DNA of 64,000 nt from Bacillus sp. HNG (GCF_003400205.1 NZ_QUQV01000006.1:186001-250000); one strand, 5' to 3'. Positions 25,597 to 34,880 are shown, counted from the stretch's first letter. Notes: generated by a model not told the origin, from the letters alone. Program-made: numbers and translations.

Positions 25597-26763
25597 ATGG
25601 TTAAACGTCGAGTTGCAAAAGGTGCAATTATAGGAATTGGAGAGCTTACTCCAGTCCGTTATAGCGAGGGGGCGACGACACTTGGATTAATTGCCGAGTC
25701 AGTAAGACTAGCCATTCAAGATGCCGGAATCGAAAAAGACGAGATAGATGGTTTATTAATTGGTCCCCAAGTAGGCGAGACTCCTCAGCATGTTCCAGCG
25801 ACTGTCGCAGAATACCTAGGTCTTCAACCGACAATGTCAAATGTAGTCGATCTAGGAGGCGCAACTGGTGCGGGAATGATATGGAGAGCTGCGGCTGCGA
25901 TTGAAGCGGGAATGTGTGAAACAGTCGTATGTGTGCTAGCAAATATCAATGAAAAAGGGAAAACCTTACGTTCGCCAAACCGTAACCCAATTCGTGAATT
26001 TGACGTTCCATTTGGCGCTTCTGGTGCAAACACCTCTTATGCGCTGTTAAAGCGTCGGCATATGGCAGAGTATGGATCGACTCAAGAAGAATTTGCACTT
26101 ATTGCTCACTGGGCACGAAAAAATGCGCAGTTAAACCCAAAAGCTATTACATACGGAAAACCAGCCTCAGTTAAGGACGTGTTGAATTCTCCGCTAATTG
26201 TGGATCCCTTGCATTTGTTTGAAATTGTGATGCCTGTAGCAGGTGGGGCAGCGGTCATTGTCACCTCCGTTAAAAATGCCTCAAGGGGAGGACGTCCGCC
26301 CGTTTATTTACTCGGGGCGGGTGAAAAAATCACTCATCGAGCCGTTAGTCAAGCACCATCATTGGAACATGCACCGCTAAGCTATGCGATCCCAAGAGCG
26401 TTGGAGCAAGCAGGACTTTCCGTGCAAGATATGGATTTACTATCTCTATATGATTGCTATACAAGTGTAGTTGCACAAACATTGGAAAATGCAGGTCTAT
26501 GTGCTCCTGGAAAATTTGGTTCCTGGATGAAGGAGCACTCTTTCGGTCATGATGGCGAATGGCCACTTAACACCCATGGGGGACAATTAGGATTCGGTCA
26601 GGCAGATCTCGCTGGCGGAATGTCACATATTATTGAAGCTGTTCATCAATTACGACATGAAGCAGATTTGCGACAAATTCCAAATGCACATCATGCTCTG
26701 ATAACCGGGAATGGAGCTACATTGAGTGAGGCTGCTGCTCTGATATTGGGGGTGGAATCATGA
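25597..26763 (+). CDS. Thiolase-fold protein lacking the nucleophilic Cys (SCP-x/Ltp2-like)
   Basis: 388 residues with the two thiolase halves. At the position of the usual N-x-x-C-A-S-G nucleophile motif the sequence is DLGGATGAGM (residues 85-94): the Cys is replaced by Gly. The C-terminal His motif is kept (NTHGGQLGFGQADLAGG), but the second active-site Cys is absent (ITGNGATLS). This pattern resembles lipid-transfer-protein/retro-aldolase members that work with a DUF35 partner, and such a partner is the next gene, overlapping by 4 bp (ATGA). It is therefore probably not a classical thiolase; the true reaction is unknown. Acetoacetate-CoA ligase and acetyl-CoA acetyltransferase flank it. 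Confidence 0.85.
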   Translation: MVKRRVAKGAIIGIGELTPVRYSEGATTLGLIAESVRLAIQDAGIEKDEIDGLLIGPQVGETPQHVPATVAEYLGLQPTMSNVVDLGGATGAGMIWRAAAAIEAGMCETVVCVLANINEKGKTLRSPNRNPIREFDVPFGASGANTSYALLKRRHMAEYGSTQEEFALIAHWARKNAQLNPKAITYGKPASVKDVLNSPLIVDPLHLFEIVMPVAGGAAVIVTSVKNASRGGRPPVYLLGAGEKITHRAVSQAPSLEHAPLSYAIPRALEQAGLSVQDMDLLSLYDCYTSVVAQTLENAGLCAPGKFGSWMKEHSFGHDGEWPLNTHGGQLGFGQADLAGGMSHIIEAVHQLRHEADLRQIPNAHHALITGNGATLSEAAALILGVES

Positions 26764-27179
26764 TAGAGAAATTTGAAAATTTAACGGTCCCAGGTCCAAC
26801 AGTAACACCAATCACGAAGCCGTTCTGGGACGCGGTGGCTCGTAAAGAATTTATTTTGCAGAAATGCTGTGATTGTGGTGAATGGGTTTTTTATCCTCGT
26901 TCCCATTGTCCACATTGCTGGAGTAATCAACTAGAGTGGAAACCTGCTTCTGGAAAAGGAACGTTAAAGACGTGGAGCGTCGTCCATAGACCTGGTCATC
27001 CAGCATGGGCAGCAGTTACACCTTATGTTTTAGGGGTTGTTGAATTAGAAGAAGGTCCATCAATGTTGACACAACTATTGGTTGATTCTGATCAAGAATT
27101 AAAAATTGGCCTGACACTGAAAGTTAAATATATAAAATGCAATGATGTATGGATGCCATTTTTCGAAAGTAAGGAATGA
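26760..27179 (+). CDS. Zinc-ribbon/OB-fold (DUF35) protein
   Basis: 139 residues. Four Cys form a rubredoxin-like zinc ribbon (CCDCGEWVFYPRSHCPHC, about residues 35-52), followed by an OB-fold that binds acyl-CoA in this family (GKGTLKTWSVVHRPGHP, GVVELEEGP). DUF35 proteins form complexes with thiolase-fold enzymes, as in ChsH2-Ltp2 or archaeal thiolase complexes. The start overlaps the thiolase-like gene by 4 bp, supporting a 1:1 complex. Confidence 0.92.
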   Translation: MIEKFENLTVPGPTVTPITKPFWDAVARKEFILQKCCDCGEWVFYPRSHCPHCWSNQLEWKPASGKGTLKTWSVVHRPGHPAWAAVTPYVLGVVELEEGPSMLTQLLVDSDQELKIGLTLKVKYIKCNDVWMPFFESKE

Positions 27180-27227
27180 AAATGGCCTTAAGACATATTA
27201 CACCATCGTAAAAGGGGAGGAAAGCCG

Positions 27228-28556
27228 ATGTCTACAGCTCCAGTAATTCAGGAGGATATAAATACAGAGAAAAAAGGGTTTTCGAAAGAACATCGCAAGG
27301 TCGGTTTGGCTAGCTTTATTGGTACAACAATTGAATGGTATGATTTCTACTTATACGGTACAGCTGCGGCTTTAGTATTTCCAGCATTGTTTTTTCCAAC
27401 ATTCGATCCCTTATATGGGACACTAGCAGCCTTTGGGTCATATGCTGCAGGATTCATCGCACGACCATTAGGAAGTATGGTATTTGGGCATTTCGGCGAT
27501 AAAGTTGGCCGTAAAAAAATGCTGACGCTGTCTCTTTTATTAATGGGAGTAGCCACATTTTTAATGGGGTTGATTCCATCCTACCAAACGATTGGATTGA
27601 TGGCTCCACTATTAATTAGTCTTCTAAGAATTGTACAGGGATTTGCTGTTGGAGGTGAGTGGGGTTCAGCGGTGGTGATGGCCGTTGAACATGCACCGAA
27701 AGGAAAACGGGGGTTATACGGTAGCTTCCCACAAATGGGAGTTCCGGCTGGTCTTCTTTTATCCACTTTCGTATTCTCAATGGTAAATAATAGTATGTCA
27801 AATGAAGCTTTCCTTGCCTGGGGCTGGCGTATTCCATTTTTACTCAGTGCAGTACTTGTCATTATTGGGCTTTGGATTCGCTTAAGAGTGAGTGAATCGC
27901 CTGTATTTGAGGATTTGGCAGAAAAAAAACAGTTAGAGGAAAAGCCTGTACTTACCGTTCTACGTACTCAAAAAAAACCATTATTCTTAACGATTGGTAT
28001 GAAATTAGTTCAAAACGCAACGTTTTATATCTATTCTGTGTTTGTCCTGACGTATCTCGTTGGGACGGTTAATGTCGATCGATCCATTGGTCTAAATGCA
28101 GTTATGATCTCTTCAGCAGTTGGTTTCGTAACTATGCCACTATGGTCCTACCTATCAGATAAGATTGGTCGTAAACCTGTCTATTTGGGCGGTACAATAG
28201 CAACGACGCTGTTCATTTTTCCATTTTTCTTGCTGATGGACACAGGATCAGTACTTTGGATCACAATAGGAATCGTGCTTGGATTAAATGTTATACATGA
28301 TTCTGTCTATGGCCCTCAGGCAGTGTACTACTCTGAGCTTTTCGGGTCGAAGGTTCGGTTAAGCGGAGCTTCCATTGGCTACCAAATCGGGGCTATCTTA
28401 GCAGGTGGATTTTCCCCTCTAATTGCGACGTGGTTATTAGCAAAATATGATGGCCACAGCTTACCGATCATTCTATATTTGGTCGCACTTGGTGTAATAA
28501 GCATCATTGCAACATTATTCGCACGGGAAACGTACCGTGATTCACTAACCCAGTAA
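27228..28556 (+). CDS. MFS transporter, metabolite:H+ symporter (MHS) family
   Basis: 442 residues, about 12 helices. The MHS hallmark opening is present (GTTIEWYDFYLYGTAAALVFPALFF, about 31-55), as are the loop FGHFGDKVGRKKML, the central RIVQGFAVGGEWGSAVV and the second loop SDKIGRKP. Relatives carry organic acids (citrate, alpha-ketoglutarate, shikimate) with protons. In this operon it probably imports the acid activated by the ligase, possibly acetoacetate or a related 3-oxo acid. That substrate is inferred from neighbours only. Confidence 0.92.
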   Translation: MSTAPVIQEDINTEKKGFSKEHRKVGLASFIGTTIEWYDFYLYGTAAALVFPALFFPTFDPLYGTLAAFGSYAAGFIARPLGSMVFGHFGDKVGRKKMLTLSLLLMGVATFLMGLIPSYQTIGLMAPLLISLLRIVQGFAVGGEWGSAVVMAVEHAPKGKRGLYGSFPQMGVPAGLLLSTFVFSMVNNSMSNEAFLAWGWRIPFLLSAVLVIIGLWIRLRVSESPVFEDLAEKKQLEEKPVLTVLRTQKKPLFLTIGMKLVQNATFYIYSVFVLTYLVGTVNVDRSIGLNAVMISSAVGFVTMPLWSYLSDKIGRKPVYLGGTIATTLFIFPFFLLMDTGSVLWITIGIVLGLNVIHDSVYGPQAVYYSELFGSKVRLSGASIGYQIGAILAGGFSPLIATWLLAKYDGHSLPIILYLVALGVISIIATLFARETYRDSLTQ

Positions 28557-28596
28557 TTTAGTTTCTATAAAACTACTAAAAGGATGGGTGATTTCA

Positions 28597-29754
28597 TTGA
28601 ATAAAACTGTATTAATCGATGGAGTTCGTACTCCTATTGGACGGTTCAAGGGAAGTTTTAGCAGGAATACAGCAACTGAACTAGGTACGGCTACCGTTTC
28701 AGAACTTATTCGCCGTTATCCTGAATTCACTCAGGCAGATGGCGTTATACTAGGTCAAGTGATCCAGGCTGGGCAAGGGCAAAATCCAGCACGTCAAGTG
28801 GCAGTCAACGCTGGAATTGATATAAACACACCGGCTTTAACATTAAACAGCGTATGTATTGCTAGTTTAGCAGCTGTATCTGATGCTGCCCGCCGGATTG
28901 AGAGAGGAGAAGGAGACTTATTCGTTGTAGGAGGATTTGAATCAATGACAAATGCTCCTCATGTCTCTAATCTTCGCCGGGAAGTGAAAATGGGTGCAGT
29001 AGAATTCTATGATACGCTAAACGACGGTTTGTGGTGTGCGCTTTCTGATCAATCAATGGGAGGATTATCTGAAAAAACAAATCGTGAATTACAGATTAGC
29101 CGAGAAGAACAAGATGAATATGCCCTAACGTCCCAATTAAGAGCAGCAAAGGCACAAAGTGCTGGAATTTTTAGAGATGAAATAGTTGGAGTGAATGTTT
29201 CAGGCAAGCTTCTTACGGAGGATGAATGTATTCGACCCCAAACCTCCCTTCAAAAGCTACAAAATCTTCAACCAGCATTTGAAGCGGGAGGGACCATTAC
29301 TGCTGGAAACGCTAGTCAGATGTCTGATGGTGCGAGTGCAGGTCTAATTTCTAGTTTAGATACATGTGAAAAAATAGGAAAGTCACCGCTTGCAACAATT
29401 GTCGATTGGTCATTTGTAGCAGGACCAGATCCATCCTTGCATCTCCAGCCAGCAAACGCAATAAAAGCTTTATTGAATCGGAGAAATTTACGCCTTTCAG
29501 ATATTGATTTGTTCGAAATTAATGAAGCTTTTGCAAGTGTTGTTATCGCAAGTCAGCGCGATCTGGGGCTGCCATCTGATGTAGTGAACGTAAATGGAGG
29601 GGCGATAGCTCTTGGTCATCCTCTAGGTGCAAGTGGCTTCCGGCTTGTGCTCACACTTGCCCTTGAACTTAAACGACGTGGTGGAGGCAGAGGGATTGCA
29701 TCCATGTGCGGCGGTGGAGGTCAAGGAGCAGCCATATTGATAGAAGTAGACTAA
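28597..29754 (+). CDS. Acetyl-CoA C-acetyltransferase (thiolase)
   Basis: 385 residues, with all catalytic motifs, in contrast to the thiolase-like gene in the same operon: nucleophile Cys in LNSVCIASL (about 88), NEAFA, the His in GGAIALGHPLGASG and the second Cys in SMCGGGGQG. It cleaves acetoacetyl-CoA to two acetyl-CoA. Start: TTG at 28597 behind AGGATGGGTG and followed by NKTVLIDGVRTP, the standard N terminus; GTG at 28588 lies inside the ribosome-binding site. Last gene of the operon. Confidence 0.93.
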   Translation: MNKTVLIDGVRTPIGRFKGSFSRNTATELGTATVSELIRRYPEFTQADGVILGQVIQAGQGQNPARQVAVNAGIDINTPALTLNSVCIASLAAVSDAARRIERGEGDLFVVGGFESMTNAPHVSNLRREVKMGAVEFYDTLNDGLWCALSDQSMGGLSEKTNRELQISREEQDEYALTSQLRAAKAQSAGIFRDEIVGVNVSGKLLTEDECIRPQTSLQKLQNLQPAFEAGGTITAGNASQMSDGASAGLISSLDTCEKIGKSPLATIVDWSFVAGPDPSLHLQPANAIKALLNRRNLRLSDIDLFEINEAFASVVIASQRDLGLPSDVVNVNGGAIALGHPLGASGFRLVLTLALELKRRGGGRGIASMCGGGGQGAAILIEVD

Positions 29755-29798
29755 AAATAGTTATGTAATTAAAAAGTCTAGAGTTGACTTTCGAATTG

Positions 29799-29836
29799 TA
29801 GGCGTCTGACCTTTAGGGGCAGATGCTTATTTTTTT
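29799..29836 (+). terminator. Terminator of the acetoacetate operon
   Basis: GCGTCTG / CAGATGC stem (one G-T pair) followed by a T-rich run of eight bases. Confidence 0.75.
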
Positions 29837-29903
29837 CATATTTTTATTTACAAAAGTGCTATAATTAAATAATTATTTTGAATTTTACATATAGAGGTGC
29901 ATC

Positions 29904-30521
29904 ATGTCAAAGCGTATAGGCATTTATCTAGGAGGACTAGCTCTCACCGCTTTAGGAATTGCGATTATTATTCTATCACTTATTGGGGCAGGGCCGTGGG
30001 ATACAGTAGCGGTTGGATTAAACATGCATGCAGGATTAACCATTGGAACATGGTCAATTATCACGCAGGTGATTTTTACCGTGATCACCTGGATTATTGA
30101 AAAAACGAGATTACGTATTGAGTCAGTCATTCCCATTCTTATACGAAGTGTTTTTCTCGATATTTGGTTTTATTTTGTCCTAAGGAATGTCGACTTTGCT
30201 TCCTCATGGGAGTTGCAGTGGGGGAGTTTTGTTGCAGGGCTGATTTTTGCAGGCGTAGGAATCGGAATTTATATGGAAGCAAATTTACCAAAAACACCAA
30301 TTGATGGGATGATGGTAGCGATATCCAATAGGTTTGGTTGGAGCTTTAACATTGTAAGAATGGGTATTGAAGGCACAGGTGCTGTCATCGGATTTATTTT
30401 AGGAGGACCGGTAGGGCTCGGAACGTTAGTTATCGCATTATTATTAGGTAAAATCATTCAGGTTGTCAATAATAGAATGAAGAGAATCATGAAGGTGTCG
30501 AACACGACTGTTTCTTTTTAG
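29904..30521 (+). CDS. YczE/YyaS-like membrane protein
   Basis: 205 residues with five or six hydrophobic helices and a basic C terminus. The opening GGLALTALGIAIIILSLIGAGPWDTVAVGL and the motif LPKTPIDGMMVAISNRFG are characteristic of the YczE/YyaS/YitT group of integral membrane proteins, whose function is not established. Single gene, with TATAAT (29860-29865) nearby. ATG chosen with GAGGTG 8 bases upstream. Confidence 0.85.
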   Translation: MSKRIGIYLGGLALTALGIAIIILSLIGAGPWDTVAVGLNMHAGLTIGTWSIITQVIFTVITWIIEKTRLRIESVIPILIRSVFLDIWFYFVLRNVDFASSWELQWGSFVAGLIFAGVGIGIYMEANLPKTPIDGMMVAISNRFGWSFNIVRMGIEGTGAVIGFILGGPVGLGTLVIALLLGKIIQVVNNRMKRIMKVSNTTVSF

Positions 30522-30581
30522 TGTACTCAAACTAGCTACAAAATGATAAAATGAACAAGAATCTAAATTTGAGGTAATGTT

Positions 30582-31505
30582 ATGTATCCGTTAACAAACT
30601 ATATTGAATTTAATAGAGAAAAGTGGGCGACACTGCGCAATAAAACTCCTTTGTTACTATCAGAAGAAGAGCTTGAAAGTATTAAAGGGATAAACGAAGA
30701 AATTTCACTTCGAGAAGTAGAAGAAATCTACCTACCATTGACACGTTTAATCAATTTAAAAGTGGAAGCTTCGCAAAAGCTAGAAGGGGTAACCAACTCC
30801 TTTTTAGACTATAAAGCTAAAAAAATTCCATATATTATTGGGATTGCGGGAAGTGTTGCGGTAGGTAAAAGTACCGCAGCGAGAGTACTTCAAACGCTAT
30901 TATCACGATGGGATAACCATAAAAAAGTAGGATTAGTTACAACTGATGGATTCCTATACCCAAATGCGACTCTAGAAAGAAAGGGACTTATGAGTCGAAA
31001 AGGGTTTCCAGAAAGCTATGATACTCAAAAATTAATTCAGTTTATGATGAAAGTAAAATCTGGCAAACCGAAAGTAGAAGCACCACAGTACTCCCATTTA
31101 ACGTATGATGTGCTGAAAGATAAGGTTGAAGTGATTGATCGACCAGATATTTTAATCGTAGAAGGGATTAATGTTCTACAAGTGAGTAAATCCCATTCTG
31201 TGTTCGTTAGTGACTTTTTTGATTTCTCCATTTATATTGATGCGGATGTACGGAATATCAAAAAATGGTATATTGAACGATTTTTGATGCTACAAAAAAC
31301 AGCATTTCAGAATCCAATGTCTTATTTCCATCGTTACACGACCTTGTCGAAGGAAGAGGCTGTCCAAAAAGCGACTGACATCTGGGAAGAAATCAACGCA
31401 AAAAACTTACGGGAAAATATCCTACCAACTCGCCGTCGTGCCAAGATCGTCTTGAAAAAAGGTGAGGATCACTTAATGGAGAAAGTCTATCTGAAGAAAT
31501 TTTAG
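30582..31505 (+). CDS. coaA: Type I pantothenate kinase
   Basis: 307 residues, standard for the bacterial type I enzyme that phosphorylates pantothenate, the first step to coenzyme A. The P-loop [17 protein letters not shown] (about 87-103) is present, followed by [19 protein letters not shown] and VEGINVLQ, all typical of CoaA. It is cytoplasmic and feedback-controlled by CoA in relatives. It is preceded by GAGGTAATG-type initiation and followed by a good terminator, so it is probably monocistronic. Confidence 0.96.
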   Translation: MYPLTNYIEFNREKWATLRNKTPLLLSEEELESIKGINEEISLREVEEIYLPLTRLINLKVEASQKLEGVTNSFLDYKAKKIPYIIGIAGSVAVGKSTAARVLQTLLSRWDNHKKVGLVTTDGFLYPNATLERKGLMSRKGFPESYDTQKLIQFMMKVKSGKPKVEAPQYSHLTYDVLKDKVEVIDRPDILIVEGINVLQVSKSHSVFVSDFFDFSIYIDADVRNIKKWYIERFLMLQKTAFQNPMSYFHRYTTLSKEEAVQKATDIWEEINAKNLRENILPTRRRAKIVLKKGEDHLMEKVYLKKF

Positions 31506-31546
31506 GCTGGGACAGGCTCCCTCTCCCAGGACTTTGCTTTATTTTA

Positions 31547-31579
31547 CCGCTGCAATCATTAGACCAGCGGCTTTTTTTT
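31547..31579 (+). terminator. Terminator after coaA
   Basis: CCGCTG / CAGCGG stem with a 12-nt loop and eight T residues. Confidence 0.88.
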
Positions 31580-31589
31580 GTTTTAGGGC

Positions 31590-31678
31590 TATTAAATTGG
31601 AAATACGGCTATTCCAGAAATTTTATGGTCAATAATAGAAAAATACGGCTAATAAAATACGTTTATGGCTATTAGCAA
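31590..31678. repeat. Short degenerate repeats around AAATACGGCTA
   Basis: The segment between the coaA terminator and the DUF4177 terminator holds two copies of AAATACGGCTA plus related ATACGTTTATGGCTATTA pieces. AT-rich, no open frame. It looks like decayed intergenic repeat units. Confidence 0.4.
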
Positions 31679-31703
31679 AAAAGCATGGTATCACCATGCT
31701 TTT
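31679..31703. terminator. Terminator after DUF4177 gene
   Basis: An 11-bp perfect stem (AAAAGCATGGT / ACCATGCTTTT) with a 3-nt loop, overlapping the stop codon of the minus-strand gene; symmetrical enough to work both ways. Confidence 0.75.
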
Positions 31704-31890
31704 AAACTTGTTTTTCAAATATCAATTCAAAATATGTTGCCGCACCAGAAGGGCCGGTAGGTGGGGTTAACACTTGTACAAGTCTCCATCCATCCCTTGC
31801 ATGTTCGTGAACAATCTCATGATAATCTTGCTCAGGCTTCGATTCTATGATCCCCTTTAATTCTATCTTTATAAATTTGTACTCATACAT
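31702..31890 (-). CDS. Small DUF4177 protein
   Basis: 62 residues. Starts MYEYKF and contains HARDGWRLVQVLTP followed by a Gly/Pro turn and YFELIFEK at the end, the DUF4177 pattern of small beta-alpha-beta proteins found widely in Firmicutes with no known function. GGGAGGCGC precedes the ATG. Monocistronic. Confidence 0.8.
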   Translation of the reverse strand: MYEYKFIKIELKGIIESKPEQDYHEIVHEHARDGWRLVQVLTPPTGPSGAATYFELIFEKQV

Positions 31891-32010
31891 ATGAAGCGCC
31901 TCCCAAAAAAAGAAACTATACTACTATTACGATTTAATATACATAAAGATTCACTTTTCTAGGATGATAGAATAAATCACGAATTGATACCCCTCCTCAA
32001 CGCACCACTA

Positions 32011-32040
32011 GTGGGACGACGAACCTGTCCCTCTGACCCT
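32011..32040. repeat. Dispersed GGGACGA-GAACCTGTCCC repeat, copy 1
   Basis: GTGGGACGACGAACCTGTCC continues CTCTGACCC; it matches 38990-39019 at nearly every base and 40801-40822 more loosely. It lies 70 bp before the spermidine-synthase-like gene. Confidence 0.7.
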
Positions 32041-32111
32041 TTTCACTGGACAGGCACCCCGTTCTTTTTTATTCTTATAATGGAAGATAGAAATCCGAAT
32101 GGGGGATGATG

Positions 32112-32966
32112 ATGGAACTTAATAAACCATATTTATCAAGAAAAAATGGAGATTTGTGGCTCACCGAAGATGAATACGATAACCTGAAAGTCAGCTACCG
32201 GATTAAAGATGTTATTTTTGATCAACAATCATCTTTCCAGGATGTGATGATTCTGGATTCCTATCATTTTGGTAGAATGCTTGTGTTAGATGGTATTGTC
32301 CAAACGACTTCGGTTGATGGACATATTTATAATGAAATGATCTCACATGTGCCAATGTCGATTCACCCGGATCCAAAAAAAGTGTTAATCATTGGTGGAG
32401 GGGACTGTGGAGTCGCGAAGGAAATATGCAAGTACGATGGAGTCGAGCACATTGATATGGTCGAAATTGATGAACTTGTTGTAAAGGCAAGTATCGAGCA
32501 TTTACCTGATGTATCAGGTCGACTGGCAGATCCGCGTGTTCATTTTGTTTTTGATGATGGAGTAAAATTTGCTGCTGGCAAGAAAAATGAGTATGATCTA
32601 ATCATCGTAGACTCATCTGATCCAATTGGACCTGCGAAGGTATTATTTGAAAAAGTCTTTTATCAAAGTTTGCATGATGCACTGAAAGAGGATGGAATCA
32701 TGGTTTGCCAAAGCCAATCTCCAATTTTTCATGCGGATGTTATGAAACAGTCGTATACGCGTATTTCTGAGCTTTTCGAAGAGGTTAAAATGTATACGGC
32801 CGTAGTACCTACCTATCCTGGCGGTCTTTGGAGCTTCACCATTGGGTCCAAGCAGCATATTCAGCCAAACCCAAGCAAGGTTAGCGATAAAAATACGAAA
32901 TATGTGAACGAGCAAATTGTAGATAGCTGTTTTTCATTGCCGCAATTTTTAGTAGAAATAATTTAA
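32112..32966 (+). CDS. speE: Polyamine aminopropyltransferase (spermidine synthase)
   Basis: 284 residues, usual length. The family signature is clear: GGGDCGVAKEICKY for decarboxylated-SAM binding (about 93-106, with Cys where GGGDGG is usual), the catalytic Asp in VDSSDPIGPA (about 158) and the Glu-containing VEIDELV. It transfers an aminopropyl group from decarboxylated SAM to putrescine. The Gly-to-Cys change in the GGGDG motif could alter amine specificity. Three ATGs occur at 32106-32114; the third (32112) has the best spacing to GGGGG. Followed by a terminator. Confidence 0.92.
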   Translation: MELNKPYLSRKNGDLWLTEDEYDNLKVSYRIKDVIFDQQSSFQDVMILDSYHFGRMLVLDGIVQTTSVDGHIYNEMISHVPMSIHPDPKKVLIIGGGDCGVAKEICKYDGVEHIDMVEIDELVVKASIEHLPDVSGRLADPRVHFVFDDGVKFAAGKKNEYDLIIVDSSDPIGPAKVLFEKVFYQSLHDALKEDGIMVCQSQSPIFHADVMKQSYTRISELFEEVKMYTAVVPTYPGGLWSFTIGSKQHIQPNPSKVSDKNTKYVNEQIVDSCFSLPQFLVEII

Positions 32967-32971
32967 TTTTA

Positions 32972-33006
32972 AAAAACATCTCCAAGGGAATAATGGAGAT
33001 GTTTTT
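32972..33006 (+). terminator. Terminator after speE
   Basis: A 13-bp perfect stem (AAAAACATCTCCA / TGGAGATGTTTTT) with a 9-nt loop. Confidence 0.92.
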
Positions 33007-33110
33007 GTTCCTTACAAGATCGCAAACTATTCCAATATGAACATACTGATGTAACATTTTAGGGAGAAACGAAGTCTATTTTTATATAGAAAAAACTAGG
33101 GAGGTAGCCT

Positions 33111-34823
33111 ATGTACAATAAGAAATTACAATTAGGGTTGATTGGTTTACTTTCCGTTGTCTTAGTGATCGGGTTAGGATATTTTATTTTTTATAAAGAT
33201 CAAAGTGAAGAAAGTGAACAGACAGTTCCTGAAGAGGAGTTAGCTCAACCAGAAGGCAGTGATCAAATTGAGAAGGAACCAGAAGAGAAACCCGAGGAAG
33301 ATCAGGATATCCTTGAGCAGGTTAAGCAGGTTTTTTCTTTATCGGAAACAGGGAAAGTTCCACATACACCTTTTATAGCGGGTCAGACGAAATATGAGGA
33401 TATTCAGGAACAATGGGGTGAACCCCAAACAATAGATGAAACGGAAATCGGAAATTTTGCGGTTTATCAGGACCATGATGTGACAATCGGGATTAAGGAT
33501 CAACTTGCATATGATATACGCTCTTACGAACCTGGTTTGAGCGATATTCATTTTGAAGATATAAAAAGTGCATTAGGTGAACCTGATGAAATGAAGTATT
33601 TTCAGGATGAGAATGTGAACCAAATTATTTTAATTTATCACGTGAACCCCACATTTCAGCTGAAATGGATTTTACCCAAACCGACTGAACGGGAACCTAA
33701 TCCGCCTGTACATCATATTTCTGTCGTAACAGAAGTTCAAACAGTTGATAATGAGGATGGGAGCCTCAGTTTAGATGAAAAAATTGGGCAAATGATTTTT
33801 GCAGGAATTACCGGAACGAAAATGAATCCGGATATGAACGAATTAATTTCGAAATACCATGTCGGGGGTATCATTTTTAATGGTGACAATTTGGTAAGTC
33901 CAAATCAAACCGTTACCTATGTAAATCAAATCAAGAAGGCGAATGAAGGCGACATCCCATTGTTTTTTGGCGTTGACCAGGAAGGTGGACGAATTTCGAA
34001 GCTACCAGGAGGGTTACTTGATTTTCCAACTAATTTAGAAATTGGAAAAAGAAATAATCCGTCGCTGTCTTATGAAATCGGCACACTACTAGGTAAAGAG
34101 CTACAGGCATTTGGTTTTAATGTGGATTTTGCCCCGGTGCTTGATGTTAATAGTAATCCGGATAACCCGGTAATTGGGAACCGTTCTTTTAGCAGCAATC
34201 CAGAGATAGTGAGCAGTCTTGGCATTCAAACGATGAAAGGGCTGCAATCACAGTCGATTGTTTCTGCAGTCAAGCATTTTCCAGGGCACGGGGATACGCG
34301 TGCTGATTCCCATCTTGAGTTACCTACTGTGAATAAAACGCGTGCTGAGCTTGAGAGTCTTGAGCTTATTCCATTTCGTCAGGCGATAAAAGAAGGAGCG
34401 GACATGGTGATGATTGCTCATATTTTAGTACCGAGTCTCGATCAAACCTTCCCATCCTCAATGTCTAAAAAGATTATGACGGATCTTTTACGAAATGACC
34501 TTGGCTTTAAGGGGGTTATCATTACTGATGATTTGACGATGAAAGCAATCACCAATGAATATGATATTGGTGTTGCGGCTGTTCAGTCTATAAAAGCAGG
34601 CAGTGACATTGTCATGGTGGCACATAATTATCAGCATGTAGTCGCTGTACGAAATGCAATCAAACAGGCAGTTATTAACGGAGAGATTTCTGAGCAGAGG
34701 ATTGACGAGAGCGTAGGCAGAATTCTACAACTAAAAGAGAAATATAAATTGAATGACTCACCAGTAGGACCAGTGAAAATTGATATCTTGAACCAAGCAA
34801 TTGAGCGGGTGCTATCAAGGTAG
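33111..34823 (+). CDS. DUF4309-like domain fused to a NagZ-type GH3 beta-N-acetylglucosaminidase
   Basis: 570 residues. An N-terminal signal anchor (LGLIGLLSVVLVIGLGYFIFY, about 8-28) leads to a Glu/Pro-rich linker (about 32-68). Residues about 70-205 resemble the DUF4309/YjgB domain (TKYEDIQEQWGEP, DIRSYEPGLSDIHFEDIKSALGEPDE). Residues about 220-555 are a GH3 domain with DQEGGRISKLPGG, the NagZ His-Asp dyad motif KHFPGHGDTRADSH (about 387-401) and the nucleophile Asp in ITDDLTMKAI (about 473). It should remove N-acetylglucosamine from muropeptides at the cell surface. The domain combination is less common than free NagZ. Monocistronic. Confidence 0.9.
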   Translation: MYNKKLQLGLIGLLSVVLVIGLGYFIFYKDQSEESEQTVPEEELAQPEGSDQIEKEPEEKPEEDQDILEQVKQVFSLSETGKVPHTPFIAGQTKYEDIQEQWGEPQTIDETEIGNFAVYQDHDVTIGIKDQLAYDIRSYEPGLSDIHFEDIKSALGEPDEMKYFQDENVNQIILIYHVNPTFQLKWILPKPTEREPNPPVHHISVVTEVQTVDNEDGSLSLDEKIGQMIFAGITGTKMNPDMNELISKYHVGGIIFNGDNLVSPNQTVTYVNQIKKANEGDIPLFFGVDQEGGRISKLPGGLLDFPTNLEIGKRNNPSLSYEIGTLLGKELQAFGFNVDFAPVLDVNSNPDNPVIGNRSFSSNPEIVSSLGIQTMKGLQSQSIVSAVKHFPGHGDTRADSHLELPTVNKTRAELESLELIPFRQAIKEGADMVMIAHILVPSLDQTFPSSMSKKIMTDLLRNDLGFKGVIITDDLTMKAITNEYDIGVAAVQSIKAGSDIVMVAHNYQHVVAVRNAIKQAVINGEISEQRIDESVGRILQLKEKYKLNDSPVGPVKIDILNQAIERVLSR

Positions 34824-34841
34824 TGAGTGTGTGATGATGTG

Positions 34842-34880
34842 GAGTTAGTTCTATTTTAGAATGGAGCTAACTCTATTTTT
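34842..34880 (+). terminator. Terminator after GH3 gene
   Basis: GAGTTAG and CTAACTC pair around an AT-rich loop, followed by TATTTTTTAT. Confidence 0.75.

Noticed and set aside
25597-26763. Classical acetyl-CoA acetyltransferase
   Set aside because: Both active-site Cys residues are missing, so a normal thiolase reaction is not supported.
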